A stretch of DNA of 64,000 bases from Sediminibacillus halophilus (GCF_900103695.1 NZ_FNHF01000008.1:1-64000); one strand, 5' to 3'; shown: positions 9,334 through 18,735, counted from the first letter of the stretch. Notes: a model not told the origin generated them from the sequence alone. Program-made: numbers and translations.

Positions 9334-10281
9334 ATGTATATTTTTATCGTAAATACACTGGCAGCAAATGGAAGAGGATTGAAGATACTGAAAAAGCTGG
9401 AATCTGATCCATTATTTCAAAAGAGCTACTGTAGATCATTCCGTACAGAGTACAAGGGACATGCAGAGAAACTGGCTCAGCAGGTTGCCGAGATACATAA
9501 AGAGCAGGTTGAATGCGTGATAGTCATTGGCGGGGATGGTACCTTGCATGAAGTGATAAATGGGCTCAAACTTCATAGTTGGATACCCGTTGGCTTCATT
9601 CCAGCGGGCAGTGGAAATGATTTTGCAAGAGGAGTAGGAATGGCCAGCGATCCACTAGCCATATTCCGATCAATTGTTTCAAAAAGGCGCCACAAATCTT
9701 ACTGGCCAGGAGTTTATTTGACTGATAATCGCGCAAAAAAATACTACCGCCATTTCGTGAATACGCTAGGATTCGGTTTGGAAGCCGAGGTTACATTAGC
9801 AGCGGAACGGATAAAATCAAGAAAATGGTTCTCCCTGTTTAAGCTTTCGAGATGGAGCTATCTGCTTGGCTTGTTTGTGGTGATCAAAGAATTTAAACCG
9901 TTACGGATAACCGTGAATCTAGATGGTGAGAAAAGACAGTTAGACAATGTCTGGATGATAACAGTATCCAACCATCCTTATTTCGGAGGTGGAATGAAAA
10001 TCAATCCCACTGCAAAAATACAGCCGGGGTCGTTTTCTGTACTGACAGTGGAGAATATTACAAGGTGGAAATTATTACTTTTATTTATAAGTGTGTACTG
10101 GGGGAAGCATATGAAATTAAAGGAAGTTTCCCATTATCAAGTAACCTCCTTGACGGTAGACTCAGAAACACCTATTCTATTCCAAACAGATGGACAGGTA
10201 GGCACATGTAAGAGTTGTCAGGTCAGTAAAGAACCCGACACCAGGAAAATATTTGGTGCTTTTACGAAATTAACTTCTTGA
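9334..10281 (+). CDS. ytlR: diacylglycerol/lipid kinase family protein YtlR
   Basis: A 315-residue member of the DAGK/YegS/sphingosine kinase family, which phosphorylates lipid alcohols with ATP at the membrane face. The catalytic N-domain has VIVIGGDGTLHEVINGL (nucleotide loop, near residues 65-81) and PAGSGNDFARGVG (near 91-103). The C-terminal beta-sandwich has FGGGMKINP and a late LFQTDGQ-type acidic motif. The true lipid substrate is unknown; DgkB is the better-studied family member in Bacillus. GGGGAT lies before the ATG. Monocistronic by appearance, between a repeat-containing gap and ytmP. Confidence 0.85.
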   Translation: MYIFIVNTLAANGRGLKILKKLESDPLFQKSYCRSFRTEYKGHAEKLAQQVAEIHKEQVECVIVIGGDGTLHEVINGLKLHSWIPVGFIPAGSGNDFARGVGMASDPLAIFRSIVSKRRHKSYWPGVYLTDNRAKKYYRHFVNTLGFGLEAEVTLAAERIKSRKWFSLFKLSRWSYLLGLFVVIKEFKPLRITVNLDGEKRQLDNVWMITVSNHPYFGGGMKINPTAKIQPGSFSVLTVENITRWKLLLLFISVYWGKHMKLKEVSHYQVTSLTVDSETPILFQTDGQVGTCKSCQVSKEPDTRKIFGAFTKLTS

Positions 10282-10499
10282 AATCCACCCATTAAATGAG
10301 TTAACCTAAAATATGTCTGCTTATTTAGCACGGATATTGTTCAACTTTGCATTTTGTGAACTTCTGTACGCAATCGGCGGAACGGTAGTATCGGAAAATA
10401 CAGGGCAGGAACAATATGATGACGAGAAAACAACATAGGAACACGGAACAACGATGCTTTTCTGATGGAGAAAATCAAGACGGATTTGAGGAATTGAAG

Positions 10500-11303
10500 G
10501 TGAATTGGTTGGATAACATATTAGGCGATGATTGGACAATAACTCCTGCTGGCGGGTCTTCAGGGGAAGCATATTATGCACACAGTGAGCGAAAGCGACT
10601 TTTTCTGAAGCGTAACTCATCTCCCTTTTTAGCAGTATTGTCTGCAGAAGGAATCGTACCGAAGCTAGTTTGGACAAAACGAATGGAAAATGGAGATGTT
10701 ATTACAGCACAGCAATGGCTGGACAGTCGCGAACTGACACCTGAAGAAATGCAGCATCCCCGTGTTGCAAAATTATTAAGCAGGATCCATCATTCTTCAG
10801 AATTGCTGGATATGCTTATGCGGATAGGAAAGCGTCCGATCAAGCCGGAAGATATTTTGTATGATGTCAAATCCAATATTCGGATCCATGAAGAAACAGC
10901 AACACAAATAGAGATTCATAAAGCAATGAAATACTTAGAAACAATGCTTCCACGTGTACAATACTTTAAGCAAGTGGTTTGTCACTGTGATATGAATCAT
11001 AATAACTGGTTATTGTCCGGAGATGGCCAGCTTTATCTGATCGATTGGGATAATGCCAAAGTGGCTGATCCTGCTATGGACATAGGGATGATTTTATACT
11101 GGTATATACCTGAACATGACTGGGATGACTGGTTATCCCGTTATGGAGTGGCACGAGATAACCGGTTAATTGAAAGAATGTATTGGTATTTGATTGCACA
11201 GTCTGTAAGTTACATTTTATGGCACAAAGACCGCGGGGAAATCAAAAAGGCAGACCAGCGTCTGCATGAGCTTGAGCGTTTGCTTGAGCGTGTTAACCAA
11301 TAG
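10500..11303 (+). CDS. ytmP: aminoglycoside/choline kinase-like phosphotransferase YtmP
   Basis: A protein-kinase-fold phosphotransferase of about 267 residues. The catalytic loop HCDMNHNNWL (Brenner-type HxDxxxxN) and the following IDWDNAKVADP metal-binding motif (equivalent to DFG) are intact. I choose GTG at 10500, with GAGG 8 nt upstream, because the resulting start (VNWLDNILGDDW) matches the YtmP family. An in-frame ATG at 10416 would add 28 unconserved, mostly polar residues. Substrate unknown. The 3' end overlaps the convergent ytzH by 11 bp, so mutual transcriptional interference is possible. Confidence 0.82.
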   Translation: MNWLDNILGDDWTITPAGGSSGEAYYAHSERKRLFLKRNSSPFLAVLSAEGIVPKLVWTKRMENGDVITAQQWLDSRELTPEEMQHPRVAKLLSRIHHSSELLDMLMRIGKRPIKPEDILYDVKSNIRIHEETATQIEIHKAMKYLETMLPRVQYFKQVVCHCDMNHNNWLLSGDGQLYLIDWDNAKVADPAMDIGMILYWYIPEHDWDDWLSRYGVARDNRLIERMYWYLIAQSVSYILWHKDRGEIKKADQRLHELERLLERVNQ

Positions 11304-11580
11304 TCGGTGGGTTGATGGCGTTAACCCATTGTTGTAAATTTTCCCGATTGCTTTCAATATGGTCATCTAAATTTTGGACGAGTTCACCCTGTCTGCTGTA
11401 ATCATAAATGGCAGGCAGATGCTTTTGCAATACGGAATCAGTCACAGACTCTTCCGCTATCATCGATTTGACCAGTCGTTGAATTTGCTGGCATTCAGCT
11501 ACACTGCCGCAGCATTCCTCGGAGTGCTCGCTTAGTATATCATAAAGCAAGTCCAGTTGATTTTGGACATTTTTGGTCAT
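11293..11580 (-). CDS. ytzH: YtzH-like protein
   Basis: A 95-residue, acidic, helical protein (net negative, with CCGSVAEC and CQQIQ segments). Recognised as YtzH by length, composition and position between ytmP and trmB. It has no membrane segment. The start is ATG with GGGGG upstream on the minus strand. It converges on ytmP with an 11-bp overlap at the stop codons. Function unknown. Confidence 0.75.
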   Translation of the reverse strand: MTKNVQNQLDLLYDILSEHSEECCGSVAECQQIQRLVKSMIAEESVTDSVLQKHLPAIYDYSRQGELVQNLDDHIESNRENLQQWVNAINPPTIG

Positions 11581-11636
11581 TGAAATTCCCCCTTTTACTG
11601 CTATTATTTGTCGTGATTTTTATATTATGCATAACG

Positions 11637-11680
11637 AAAAAGGACATGGCTCCAACTTTTTGGAGTCATGTCCTTTTTCT
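11637..11680 (-). terminator. bidirectional terminator
   Basis: Near-perfect 18-bp stem (AAAAAGGACATGGCTCCA with one G-T mismatch) and a short T-rich loop, with A and T runs on both flanks. It would end the transcript of the small minus-strand gene at 11789-11956 and insulate ytzH. Confidence 0.88.
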
Positions 11681-11788
11681 AGCATAATGATAATGGAGCT
11701 TGGATAAATGGATGTGAAGCGGTTTACGATTTTTTTCTAAGAAAAATCATTGACCAAGACTGCATAGATCAGCCTGTTAACCTGAATA

Positions 11789-11956
11789 TCAGGCTTTGTT
11801 TACTTGAGGGGAATATTTCACTTGCTTGGCCTTTACTTCCCGGTTTGCTTTTTCGTTCAGTTTTTCGAAAGGATAAATAAATAGTGCATAACCGGCAAAC
11901 ATGACGGAAAATATAGCCAGCACAATCGTTTCAATCGTTGTGGTAATTAGTTTCAA
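11789..11956 (-). CDS. small single-pass membrane protein, 55 aa
   Basis: A 55-residue open reading frame with TTG start at 11956, preceded by AGGAGTGAATACAA (spacing 9). The first 28 residues are hydrophobic (TIVLAIFSVMFAGYALFIYP), a single membrane span. The remaining tail is Lys/Glu-rich and presumably cytoplasmic or exported. The good start context, the terminator 110 bp downstream and the clear hydrophobic/charged organisation favour a real gene. I do not recognise a family. It lies between ytzH and trmB, where the B. subtilis map shows no gene that I recall. Confidence 0.6.
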   Translation of the reverse strand: MKLITTTIETIVLAIFSVMFAGYALFIYPFEKLNEKANREVKAKQVKYSPQVNKA

Positions 11957-12219
11957 TTGTATTCACTCCTGTTAGTCCGATTAATCTCGCATGTCTATCA
12001 TCATATCCTTGAAAGCGTTGCCACTACAATGTCTATTTGACATGTTGAGCTTTGATTTAAACTGCTAAGGGTCCTTCAGAAAAATTTATCTCTTCAACGA
12101 TAATATATAGCCTGTTTTGGTTAGGTTTTCTTACATATACGCAAAATTTGCGATAATCTTTCGTTTTTGTTGAAATAATGGTAAGGTTTATACGGTATAA
12201 AAAGAGAGGGGTTACGACA

Positions 12220-12861
12220 TTGCGTTTAAGACATAAGCCATGGGCAGATGATTATTTAAAAGAAAATGATGATATAGTGGTTCAAAATCCATTTGATCAG
12301 AAGGGAAAATGGAATTCTCTGTTTTCCGAAGACCAGCCACTTCATATAGAGATCGGTACGGGCAAGGGCCAGTTCATCGCCGGTATGGCCACTCAACACA
12401 GGGAAATCAACTTTATCGGAATTGAAAGGGCGAAAAGCATTATTGTCAGCGCCGTAGAGAAAGTGAAACAGGCGGAAATCGAGAATGCAAGACTGCTAAA
12501 TGAAAATGCACAGGATTTACGCGATTTGTTTGCGGAAAATGAAGTGGATAAAATTTATTTGAATTTTTCCGACCCTTGGCCAAAAACAAAACATGAAAAA
12601 AGAAGGCTTACTTACCATACTTTTTTACAGCAATATAAAGGAATTCTTAAGCCTGACGGAGAAATCGTTCTAAAGACGGACAACCGGAAACTATTTGAAT
12701 ATTCTTTGGTCAGTTTTTCTAAATTCGGCATGATACTGGATGAAGTACTATTGGATTTACATGATTACCAAGATCCGGAAAATGTCCAGACAGAATATGA
12801 GGAAAAATTTTCTGGAAAAGGACAACCGATTTACCGCTGTAAAGCATATTTTTCTTCATAA
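12220..12861 (+). CDS. trmB: tRNA (guanine-N7-)-methyltransferase TrmB (YtmQ)
   Basis: A 213-residue SAM-dependent methyltransferase that forms m7G46 in the tRNA variable loop. The start TTG at 12220 gives the family N-terminus [13 protein letters not shown] and has GAGAGGGG upstream; the in-frame ATG at 12178 would add 14 residues not found in the family. SAM loop [11 protein letters not shown] lies near residues 45-55, and the signature [17 protein letters not shown], with the substrate-binding Asp, near 123-139. Followed closely by ytnP, probably co-transcribed. Confidence 0.93.
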   Translation: MRLRHKPWADDYLKENDDIVVQNPFDQKGKWNSLFSEDQPLHIEIGTGKGQFIAGMATQHREINFIGIERAKSIIVSAVEKVKQAEIENARLLNENAQDLRDLFAENEVDKIYLNFSDPWPKTKHEKRRLTYHTFLQQYKGILKPDGEIVLKTDNRKLFEYSLVSFSKFGMILDEVLLDLHDYQDPENVQTEYEEKFSGKGQPIYRCKAYFSS

Positions 12862-12884
12862 GAAAAAGGGGAGTGGGAGAGAAA

Positions 12885-13757
12885 ATGGAGTCGTTGACAA
12901 TTGGGAGGGCGAAGCTGACTTGGCTGAACGGTGGTGTCAATCACTTGGACGGCGGAGCTATGTTTGGTGTAGTTCCAAAAGCGTTATGGAGCAAAAAGTA
13001 TCCTTGTAATGAAAAGAATCAAATTGAATTAAGGACAGATCCCATATTGCTTGAATTGGATGGCAAACGGTACTTGGTAGATTCTGGTATTGGCTACGGG
13101 AAATTGACAGAAAAGCAAATTCGTAATTTCGGGGTGGCGGAACAGTCAAGTGTGGAAAGTTCGCTTCAGGAACTGGGACTATCTGTCGCCGATATCGATG
13201 CGGTGTTGATGACACACTTACATTTTGACCATGCCTGCGGATTGACAAAGTGGCAGGATAATATGTTAACAGCTGTTTTTCCTGACACGCCGATATATGT
13301 AAATCAAACGGAGTGGGAGGAAATGAGAAATCCTAATATCCGTTCTGTAAACACTTATTGGCCAGATAATTGGCAGCCAATTGAGAACCAATTTGTCAGC
13401 TTTGAAGAACAGCTGTCAATAGCACCAGGTCTGGAAATGATCCATACGGGTGGCCACAGTAACGGCCATTCAATTTTATTATTTAAAGATGGAATAGACA
13501 TGTTCATCCATATGGCTGATTTGATGCCTACGCACGCCCATCAGAATAAACTTTGGGCACTCGCATATGATGACTATCCGGTAACTTCTGTTCACGAGAA
13601 ACAAAAATGGATGGAATACGGGTTAGAGCATAATGCCTGGTACACCTTTTACCATGATGCTTATTACCGTGCGTTGAAGTTTGACAAGGATGGCAATCCA
13701 CAAGGACAAGTGGAGCGCGCCCGTTATCCTTATACAGAAAATGGAACTTCTCTATGA
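12885..13757 (+). CDS. ytnP: metallo-beta-lactamase-fold hydrolase YtnP
   Basis: A 290-residue enzyme of the metallo-beta-lactamase fold. The zinc motif HLHFDHACG near residues 111-119, a distant GGHSNGHS histidine and an Asp in HMADLMP are intact. B. subtilis YtnP has been described as a lactonase able to degrade quorum-sensing type lactones of other bacteria; whether this protein does so is inference. The start at ATG 12885 gives [17 protein letters not shown], matching YtnP; a GTG at 12873 lies too close to its candidate binding site. Downstream of trmB with 23 nt spacing; ends at a terminator. Confidence 0.87.
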   Translation: MESLTIGRAKLTWLNGGVNHLDGGAMFGVVPKALWSKKYPCNEKNQIELRTDPILLELDGKRYLVDSGIGYGKLTEKQIRNFGVAEQSSVESSLQELGLSVADIDAVLMTHLHFDHACGLTKWQDNMLTAVFPDTPIYVNQTEWEEMRNPNIRSVNTYWPDNWQPIENQFVSFEEQLSIAPGLEMIHTGGHSNGHSILLFKDGIDMFIHMADLMPTHAHQNKLWALAYDDYPVTSVHEKQKWMEYGLEHNAWYTFYHDAYYRALKFDKDGNPQGQVERARYPYTENGTSL

Positions 13758-13790
13758 AAAAACAGGACCAAATGGCTGGTCCTGTTTTTA
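13758..13790 (+). terminator. terminator of trmB-ytnP
   Basis: Stem AAAACAGGACCA/TGGTCCTGTTTT with a short loop and T-rich tail, directly after the ytnP stop. Its symmetry lets it serve the convergent ytzB gene too. Confidence 0.9.
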
Positions 13791-13798
13791 TTATTTAT

Positions 13799-14113
13799 TT
13801 AGGCAGATTGCAGCACGTCAAGAATAGAACCGGTCTCTGCATCCACTTTAAATTCATACTGTGTGTTTTCGCCATCTACAGTTCGGGTGATTCCGCCGCG
13901 GTAAACGGTATAAGTAAGTCCGTTTTTCTCCATTTCCTCAGGCTTCATATAAATCCATGAACCACTGATTGGACCCTGCTGTTTAAATGCTTCTTTAGCA
14001 GATTTCAACGCTTTCTCTGGTGTAACCTTACGTTGTTTTTCGTATTGTTGTAAAGCAAAATATCCTGCTACTGCCCCGACTCCAGCGCCGACTGCGATTC
14101 TTTTCCAATTCAT
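13799..14113 (-). CDS. ytzB: PepSY-domain membrane protein YtzB
   Basis: A 104-residue protein with an N-terminal signal or anchor segment (IAVGAGVGAVAGYFALQ, residues 6-22), then a PepSY-like domain (TPEKALKSAKEAF ... YEFKVDAETGSILDVLQ). PepSY modules often act as inhibitors or propeptides of secreted peptidases. The M42 peptidase gene next door is cytoplasmic and divergent, so no direct link is implied. Orthologue of B. subtilis YtzB by position and architecture. The start is ATG with CTGAGGTGA upstream on the minus strand. Confidence 0.8.
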   Translation of the reverse strand: MNWKRIAVGAGVGAVAGYFALQQYEKQRKVTPEKALKSAKEAFKQQGPISGSWIYMKPEEMEKNGLTYTVYRGGITRTVDGENTQYEFKVDAETGSILDVLQSA

Positions 14114-14296
14114 TGTTAGTCACCTCAGGTTAAGATTTTAATTGTAGTATACCTGATACAGTGAAAAATAGAAAATATTATGAAGTAAATTGCTCTGTCA
14201 AAATGACGCTCTTCTCAGACAGAGAGCTTTATCTGGAAACGAGGGGAAAGTTCAGATACAATAATCATAGGAACCAAAAGTTGGAGGGAATACATA

Positions 14297-15364
14297 ATGA
14301 ATAATGAAACAAAGCAGTTGTTCCGGGAACTGACGGAATTGCAGGGTGCTCCTGGCAATGAACATTTAGTAAGAAAATTTATGAAACAACAATTGGAAAC
14401 GTATGCGGATGAGGTTATACAGGACCGCCTAGGTGGTGTATTCGGTGTCAAAAATGGTGAAGGGCCGAAAGTAATGGTGGCTGGCCATATGGATGAGGTA
14501 GGTTTTATGGTCACACAAATCACGAAAAACGGAATGATTCGTTTTCAAACGCTTGGCGGCTGGTGGTCTCAGGTATTGCTTGCCCAGCGAGTGCAAATCA
14601 TGACCGATAATGGCCCTGTTATCGGGGTGATCGGTTCGATTCCACCACACAATTTAACGGAGGCACAACGTAAAAAGCCGATGGAACAAAAAAATATGCT
14701 GATCGACATCGGGGCTGATGATGAGGAAGATGTTAAACGGATCGGTGTGAAGCCCGGACAGCAGGTCGTTCCTGTGACACCTTTCACTCCTATGGCTAAT
14801 GAAAAGAAAATATTGGCTAAGGCTTGGGATAACCGCTATGGATGTGGCTTGTCGATTGAGCTATTAAAAGAGTTGCAAGGTGAAAAACTGCCAAACCAAT
14901 TATTTTCTGGTGCAACTGTACAGGAGGAAGTCGGTTTGCGTGGTGCTCAAGTTGCGGCAAATATGATTCAGCCTGATGTGTTTTATGCGCTTGATGCCTC
15001 TCCTGCAAATGATATGTCTGGGGACGACAAGGAATTCGGCCAACTTGGAAAAGGCGCCCTGTTACGTATATTTGACCGCTCCATGATCACCCATCATGGG
15101 ATGAGGGATTTTGTGTTGGATACTGCTGAGTCTAACGATATTCCTTATCAATACTTTATTTCCCAAGGCGGAACCGATGCTGGGCGAGTTCATATTTCCA
15201 ATGAGGGAGTTCCATCTGCAGTGATTGGAATTTGTTCACGTTATATCCATACGCACGCTTCTATTATTCATGTGGATGACTATGCAGCAGCAAAAGAATT
15301 AATTGTTAAGCTGGTGAAAACAACAGATAAAGCTGCTGTAGAACAAATTCATCAACAAGGCTGA
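14297..15364 (+). CDS. ytoP: M42-family metallo-aminopeptidase YtoP
   Basis: A 355-residue M42 peptidase (glutamyl aminopeptidase/FrvX type), a cytoplasmic dinuclear zinc aminopeptidase that usually forms large tetrahedral particles. Metal and catalytic residues are visible: GHMDEVGFM near residue 63, WDNRYGCG with the bridging Asp near 178, QEEVGLRGA with the catalytic Glu near 212, LDASPAND near 234, and the late IHTHASI histidine. TTGGAGGG lies before the ATG. Full length, followed 70 nt later by a nucleoside triphosphatase-like gene. Confidence 0.9.
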   Translation: MNNETKQLFRELTELQGAPGNEHLVRKFMKQQLETYADEVIQDRLGGVFGVKNGEGPKVMVAGHMDEVGFMVTQITKNGMIRFQTLGGWWSQVLLAQRVQIMTDNGPVIGVIGSIPPHNLTEAQRKKPMEQKNMLIDIGADDEEDVKRIGVKPGQQVVPVTPFTPMANEKKILAKAWDNRYGCGLSIELLKELQGEKLPNQLFSGATVQEEVGLRGAQVAANMIQPDVFYALDASPANDMSGDDKEFGQLGKGALLRIFDRSMITHHGMRDFVLDTAESNDIPYQYFISQGGTDAGRVHISNEGVPSAVIGICSRYIHTHASIIHVDDYAAAKELIVKLVKTTDKAAVEQIHQQG

Positions 15365-15433
15365 AATTTGAGTTTGTCGCTGTAAAGGCTGGTTAATAAA
15401 CCGCTGCTGCGATTTGGAAAAGGATGACCGTTA

Positions 15434-15934
15434 ATGAAAATTTATATAGGTTCAATGAACCCTGCGAAGATCAAAGCTGTGAAAAATGTATTTCCAGAGG
15501 ATGAAGTAGTTGAAATGGATGTAGCTTCCAAGGTTTCGCTGCAGCCATTTTCAGATGAAGAGACCATGGAGGGAGCAGTGAACCGGGCAAGAGAATGTGC
15601 GTCCATGAATCCGGATAGTATTGGAATTGGCCTAGAGGGCGGAGTTATGGAATTAAATGAGGAGCTATACTTGTGCAACTGGGGGGCGCTCATTAGTGAG
15701 AATGGAAAGACCTTTCTAGCGAGTGGTGCCAGGATTCCTCTCCCACATGAAGTTGCAGCGCAGTTGGAAAAAGGGATCGAGCTTGGCGAAGTAATGGATG
15801 AATTTGCTCAGCGACAGGATATCCGAAAAAAAGAGGGTGCCATAGGTATTTTTACGAATGAACTGGTTAGCCGGGAGGAAATGTTCACCCATGTAATGAA
15901 GCTCCTTAAAGGACAATATCACTTTCAACAGTAA
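15434..15934 (+). CDS. DUF84 inosine/xanthosine triphosphatase-like protein
   Basis: A 166-residue member of the NTPase_I-T family (DUF84, YjjX-like), which hydrolyses non-canonical purine triphosphates such as ITP and XTP to protect nucleic acid pools. The N-terminal substrate loop GSMNPAKIKAVKNVF, the Asp/Glu centre (SDEETMEGAVNRA) and GIGLEGGV are conserved. AAAGGATG precedes the ATG. It follows ytoP in the same direction. The activity is inferred from the family. Confidence 0.82.
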   Translation: MKIYIGSMNPAKIKAVKNVFPEDEVVEMDVASKVSLQPFSDEETMEGAVNRARECASMNPDSIGIGLEGGVMELNEELYLCNWGALISENGKTFLASGARIPLPHEVAAQLEKGIELGEVMDEFAQRQDIRKKEGAIGIFTNELVSREEMFTHVMKLLKGQYHFQQ

Positions 15935-16055
15935 TAATAAAAGATACCTTTTATGGCAATTACTAAGATATTGTGTAAGTAAAATAGTTGAATTAACAGG
16001 GATACAACATCCTAGAAGATGGGTGTGTATCACCATAGCTACTGAACAAAATTGC

Positions 16056-16096
16056 AAAAAACGCTTGGATATAAATTAAATATCCAAGCGTTTTTT
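16056..16096. terminator. terminator between DUF84 gene and MFS insertion
   Basis: Stem AAAAAACGCTTGGATAT with a perfect complement and a TTTTTT tail on the plus strand; the A run lets it work in both directions. The rest of the 15935-16314 gap is AT-rich with no open reading frame I can support. Confidence 0.9.
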
Positions 16097-16314
16097 ATAT
16101 TGTCTTGGGCAATACTAATATATCTGTAGTACCATCTTACAAGACTAGCAAAATAATATGCTTTTAAGGTGCAGGATCGTTTACTGTTCAGCTAATGACT
16201 CTGTTGTTTCTTCTCCTAAAACAAGCACTCCATCCCATTAATACAAGGTTTTATAAATTGGATAAACTATGTTCTCATTCGATGTATGTCCTATATTTAG
16301 GTAGGTTGAATCAA

Positions 16315-17550
16315 TCATGACACAGCTTTGTAGTATTGCTTCTTTGATGGTCGTAAACTAATGAAGAGTAAGACCCCCGTTAAAAACAACATGAAGATTG
16401 CACCTGAGACAACAACTAACTTAATAGATAATAATTCGGCTCCCACGGCGAATATTGAAGTAACAATTATGACTAACAAAGCCTCCAGAAACCCATAAAG
16501 GCTTCCAATCCGACCAATGACCTCTACCGGTATATTGTTTTGATAGAAAGTATAAAAGCCGGTATTTGCAAAAGCAAGTGAAAATGCTAAGACAAACACC
16601 CCGATAGACGCAATGATGAAATTATTAGAAAAAGCAAAAATAATATATCCCGCTGATACCATTACGGAGCCCAAGCCAATAATAAAGGAAAGTGCTAATT
16701 TTTTCGTATATATCGCATTAATTAATGAACCCATAAGAATGCCTGCACCAGCAATACTTACAAGAAAGCCATATTCATCATCTGAAAGAGAAATAACTTC
16801 TTTCGAGAATGCTACTTCAAGTGAATCAACAGCGGTTTGCATGACAACAAAAGCGCTAAATAGAAAATAAACTGTCATTACATATAAATAACTACGACTA
16901 AATTGAAATACTACCTTTAAATCTTCCTTTATTACTATTAGTGATATATTTTGGGTAGCTCGATTATTTAGTATCCCCTTCTCAACATTAGGCATCAATA
17001 AGGTGACAAAAGCTGAAAAGTAAAACGATAATGCATTAATTAAAATGGCATAGACAGGCGTTCCTACTAAAAAAAGTACTCCTGTGATTGCAGGACCAAG
17101 TAAAAATGCACCAGAATCAAGTAGACTTCTTAAGGAATTAAATCTTTGCCTTTGTTCTCTGGGAATTAATCTAGTTATATAGCTAACAGAAGTTGGATTA
17201 TATAAGGAACTTGCAATATTAATAAAAAAGACAAGTAAATAAATAAGCCATAATGTGTCAGTCGAAAATATTAAGCATGTAATAAGCATTCCTTGGATCA
17301 TGTCCAACCATACCATTAGGTGCTTTTTATTTGCGCGGTCAATAACACTACCACCCCATAAGTTGGTAAATAACGTAGCCAGTGGTCGGATTATATAAAG
17401 CGCTGAAACTGCAAGGGGAGATCCTGTCATATTAAATACTATTACATTCAACGTAAGAAAGTATATCCATGTTCCAATATTAGAAACACCTATCCCACAT
17501 AATAAAATGGAAGGGTACTTCCAATAATCCACTATTTTTCTGAAATTCAT
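16315..17550 (-). CDS. MFS transporter, export-type (MFS_3-like), T-box controlled
   Basis: A 411-residue major facilitator with 12 hydrophobic helices. The arrangement with GGSVIDRANKKHLMVWLD between helices 2 and 3 and the RLIPREQRQRFNSLRSLLDSG segment places it with EntS/macrolide-efflux-like MFS_3 exporters. AGGAGG stands 7 nt before the ATG at 17550. The coding sequence is visibly more AT-rich than its neighbours. It interrupts the ytoP-ytoQ order known from B. subtilis, pointing to insertion by transfer. The T-box leader upstream indicates expression when a particular uncharged tRNA accumulates, so it likely moves an amino acid or a related compound; direction and substrate are unproven. 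Confidence 0.85.
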   Translation of the reverse strand: MNFRKIVDYWKYPSILLCGIGVSNIGTWIYFLTLNVIVFNMTGSPLAVSALYIIRPLATLFTNLWGGSVIDRANKKHLMVWLDMIQGMLITCLIFSTDTLWLIYLLVFFINIASSLYNPTSVSYITRLIPREQRQRFNSLRSLLDSGAFLLGPAITGVLFLVGTPVYAILINALSFYFSAFVTLLMPNVEKGILNNRATQNISLIVIKEDLKVVFQFSRSYLYVMTVYFLFSAFVVMQTAVDSLEVAFSKEVISLSDDEYGFLVSIAGAGILMGSLINAIYTKKLALSFIIGLGSVMVSAGYIIFAFSNNFIIASIGVFVLAFSLAFANTGFYTFYQNNIPVEVIGRIGSLYGFLEALLVIIVTSIFAVGAELLSIKLVVVSGAIFMLFLTGVLLFISLRPSKKQYYKAVS

Positions 17551-17600
17551 ATTTAACCTCCTGAGGTGATGGATTTAAAATATCTCTAGATTTCATTTTT

Positions 17601-17880
17601 AAAAAAAAACTCACCCCCAAGACATTAGCCTTGGGGGCGAGTTTTGGATATTTTATAATCGCGGTGCCACCCCAGTTTGTCAATATGTCACCATATTAAC
17701 CTCTTTAAGTACGGCAAAAAATTGCTTATACTTTAGCTCTATAACAGGAGCACCTGTCACGCCATCATCTACCGGAATCCAACGTGATGCTCTGAGGCTT
17801 GTTTCAATGAAATAAATCATGCTCCTTTTCAGCATTTGGAGCTCTCTGTTATGATTTGATTTCATTTACTCTTCTCTTCA
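17601..17880 (-). promoter_or_regulatory. T-box riboswitch for the MFS transporter gene
   Basis: Read on the minus strand. Stem I has the AGAGTA motif, an AGAGAGCTCC...GGAGC distal hairpin with GCTGAAAA loop, and the specifier side GAAACAAGCCTC at 17794-17805. The T-box itself, GGGGTGGCACCGCG, lies at 17660-17673 and can pair with a tRNA acceptor end. The intrinsic terminator (CTCGCCCCCAAG stem, nine Ts) is at 17601-17644. The codon directly after GAA is ACA (17800-17802, Thr). If the register is shifted by one, as in the tyrS leader of this window, it is CAA (Gln). Specificity is therefore uncertain; the T-box assignment itself is firm. Confidence 0.92.
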
Positions 17881-17906
17881 TCGCATTTTTGACAAAAATC
17901 TTTAAT

Positions 17907-17935
17907 TTTATATAGGTTATCATGTAAAAGGTGAA
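17907..17935 (-). promoter_or_regulatory. sigma-A-type promoter for T-box/MFS transcript
   Basis: On the minus strand TTCACC (17930-17935), 17-bp spacer, TATAAA (17907-17912). A start near 17900 fits the beginning of the T-box stem I about 20 nt later. Confidence 0.5.
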
Positions 17936-18108
17936 AACTCAATATTCAAATAATCATTGATACATAAGCAGAAAATTAAGGTTAATTCATGATCGAATGT
18001 TAATTAATAGGATAACGAAACAACTTATCTTCCATGGACAGAGGGATTATTACCTGCATAAAGGGAATAGTCGAGCCCTGGTTATTATGTTGATATTCTA
18101 TCAGCGGC

Positions 18109-18549
18109 TCACTCAAAAAGGTAAGCAAGGACATCGAGCGCCTGGCTTGTGGTTTCGACGGTGACATTTGCTTTATTCGACAATTCTTTGAGCGGGTGAA
18201 TCAATGATTCAGGCCGTATGATAATTGTTGGTTTTTTTAATGCAATAGCAGTGGCAGCATCCATTGCCGTATTCCACTGTTTGTAACTTTCACCAAATAG
18301 GGCAATAACAAAATCAGCTTTGTTCATCAAAACTTCTGTTCTAAAATTGTTAATTGCCGAAGCTGCTTCATCACGATAGAGCTTTCCAGGCTGTTCACCC
18401 AAAATTTCATCCCCGATTTTATCTGATAGTTCATGGTTCTCCTGCGGACCGACGAACTGAAAGGACAAACCTCTTTCTTTTGCATTTTCTTTCAGCTCCG
18501 ACCGCCAGTTATCGTGTATCTGGCCGGCTAAGTAAACAGTGAAATCCAT
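18109..18549 (-). CDS. ytoQ: YtoQ family protein
   Basis: A 146-residue cytoplasmic protein, orthologue of B. subtilis YtoQ. The N-terminal VYLAGQIHDNWR and the later FGESYKQWNTAMDAATAIAL segment resemble nucleoside 2-deoxyribosyltransferase-like folds. I infer a nucleotide- or nucleoside-binding role without evidence for a reaction. AGGGGTG precedes the ATG on the minus strand. It stands between the inserted MFS gene and a lipoprotein gene. Confidence 0.8.
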   Translation of the reverse strand: MDFTVYLAGQIHDNWRSELKENAKERGLSFQFVGPQENHELSDKIGDEILGEQPGKLYRDEAASAINNFRTEVLMNKADFVIALFGESYKQWNTAMDAATAIALKKPTIIIRPESLIHPLKELSNKANVTVETTSQALDVLAYLFE

Positions 18550-18735
18550 TGAACAACACCCCTTTTTTGATTTTTTTCATTGTACCATTAGTAGATTAAT
18601 TCTGCTTCCTGGATGCCTGAACAGTAGTGGAAGTTATTGTTATCGACAAATTTCGGTTCTGTGCTTGTCAAACAGAAAAATAATAGTATGATATAAGAGG
18701 GAAAATAAGAAGCAACCGAATCAGGAGGAAAGAAC

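Noticed and set aside
16056-16096. Inverted repeat flanking the MFS insertion considered as a transposon end
   Set aside because: It is a standard terminator with A and T runs, and no matching copy exists at the other side of the insertion.
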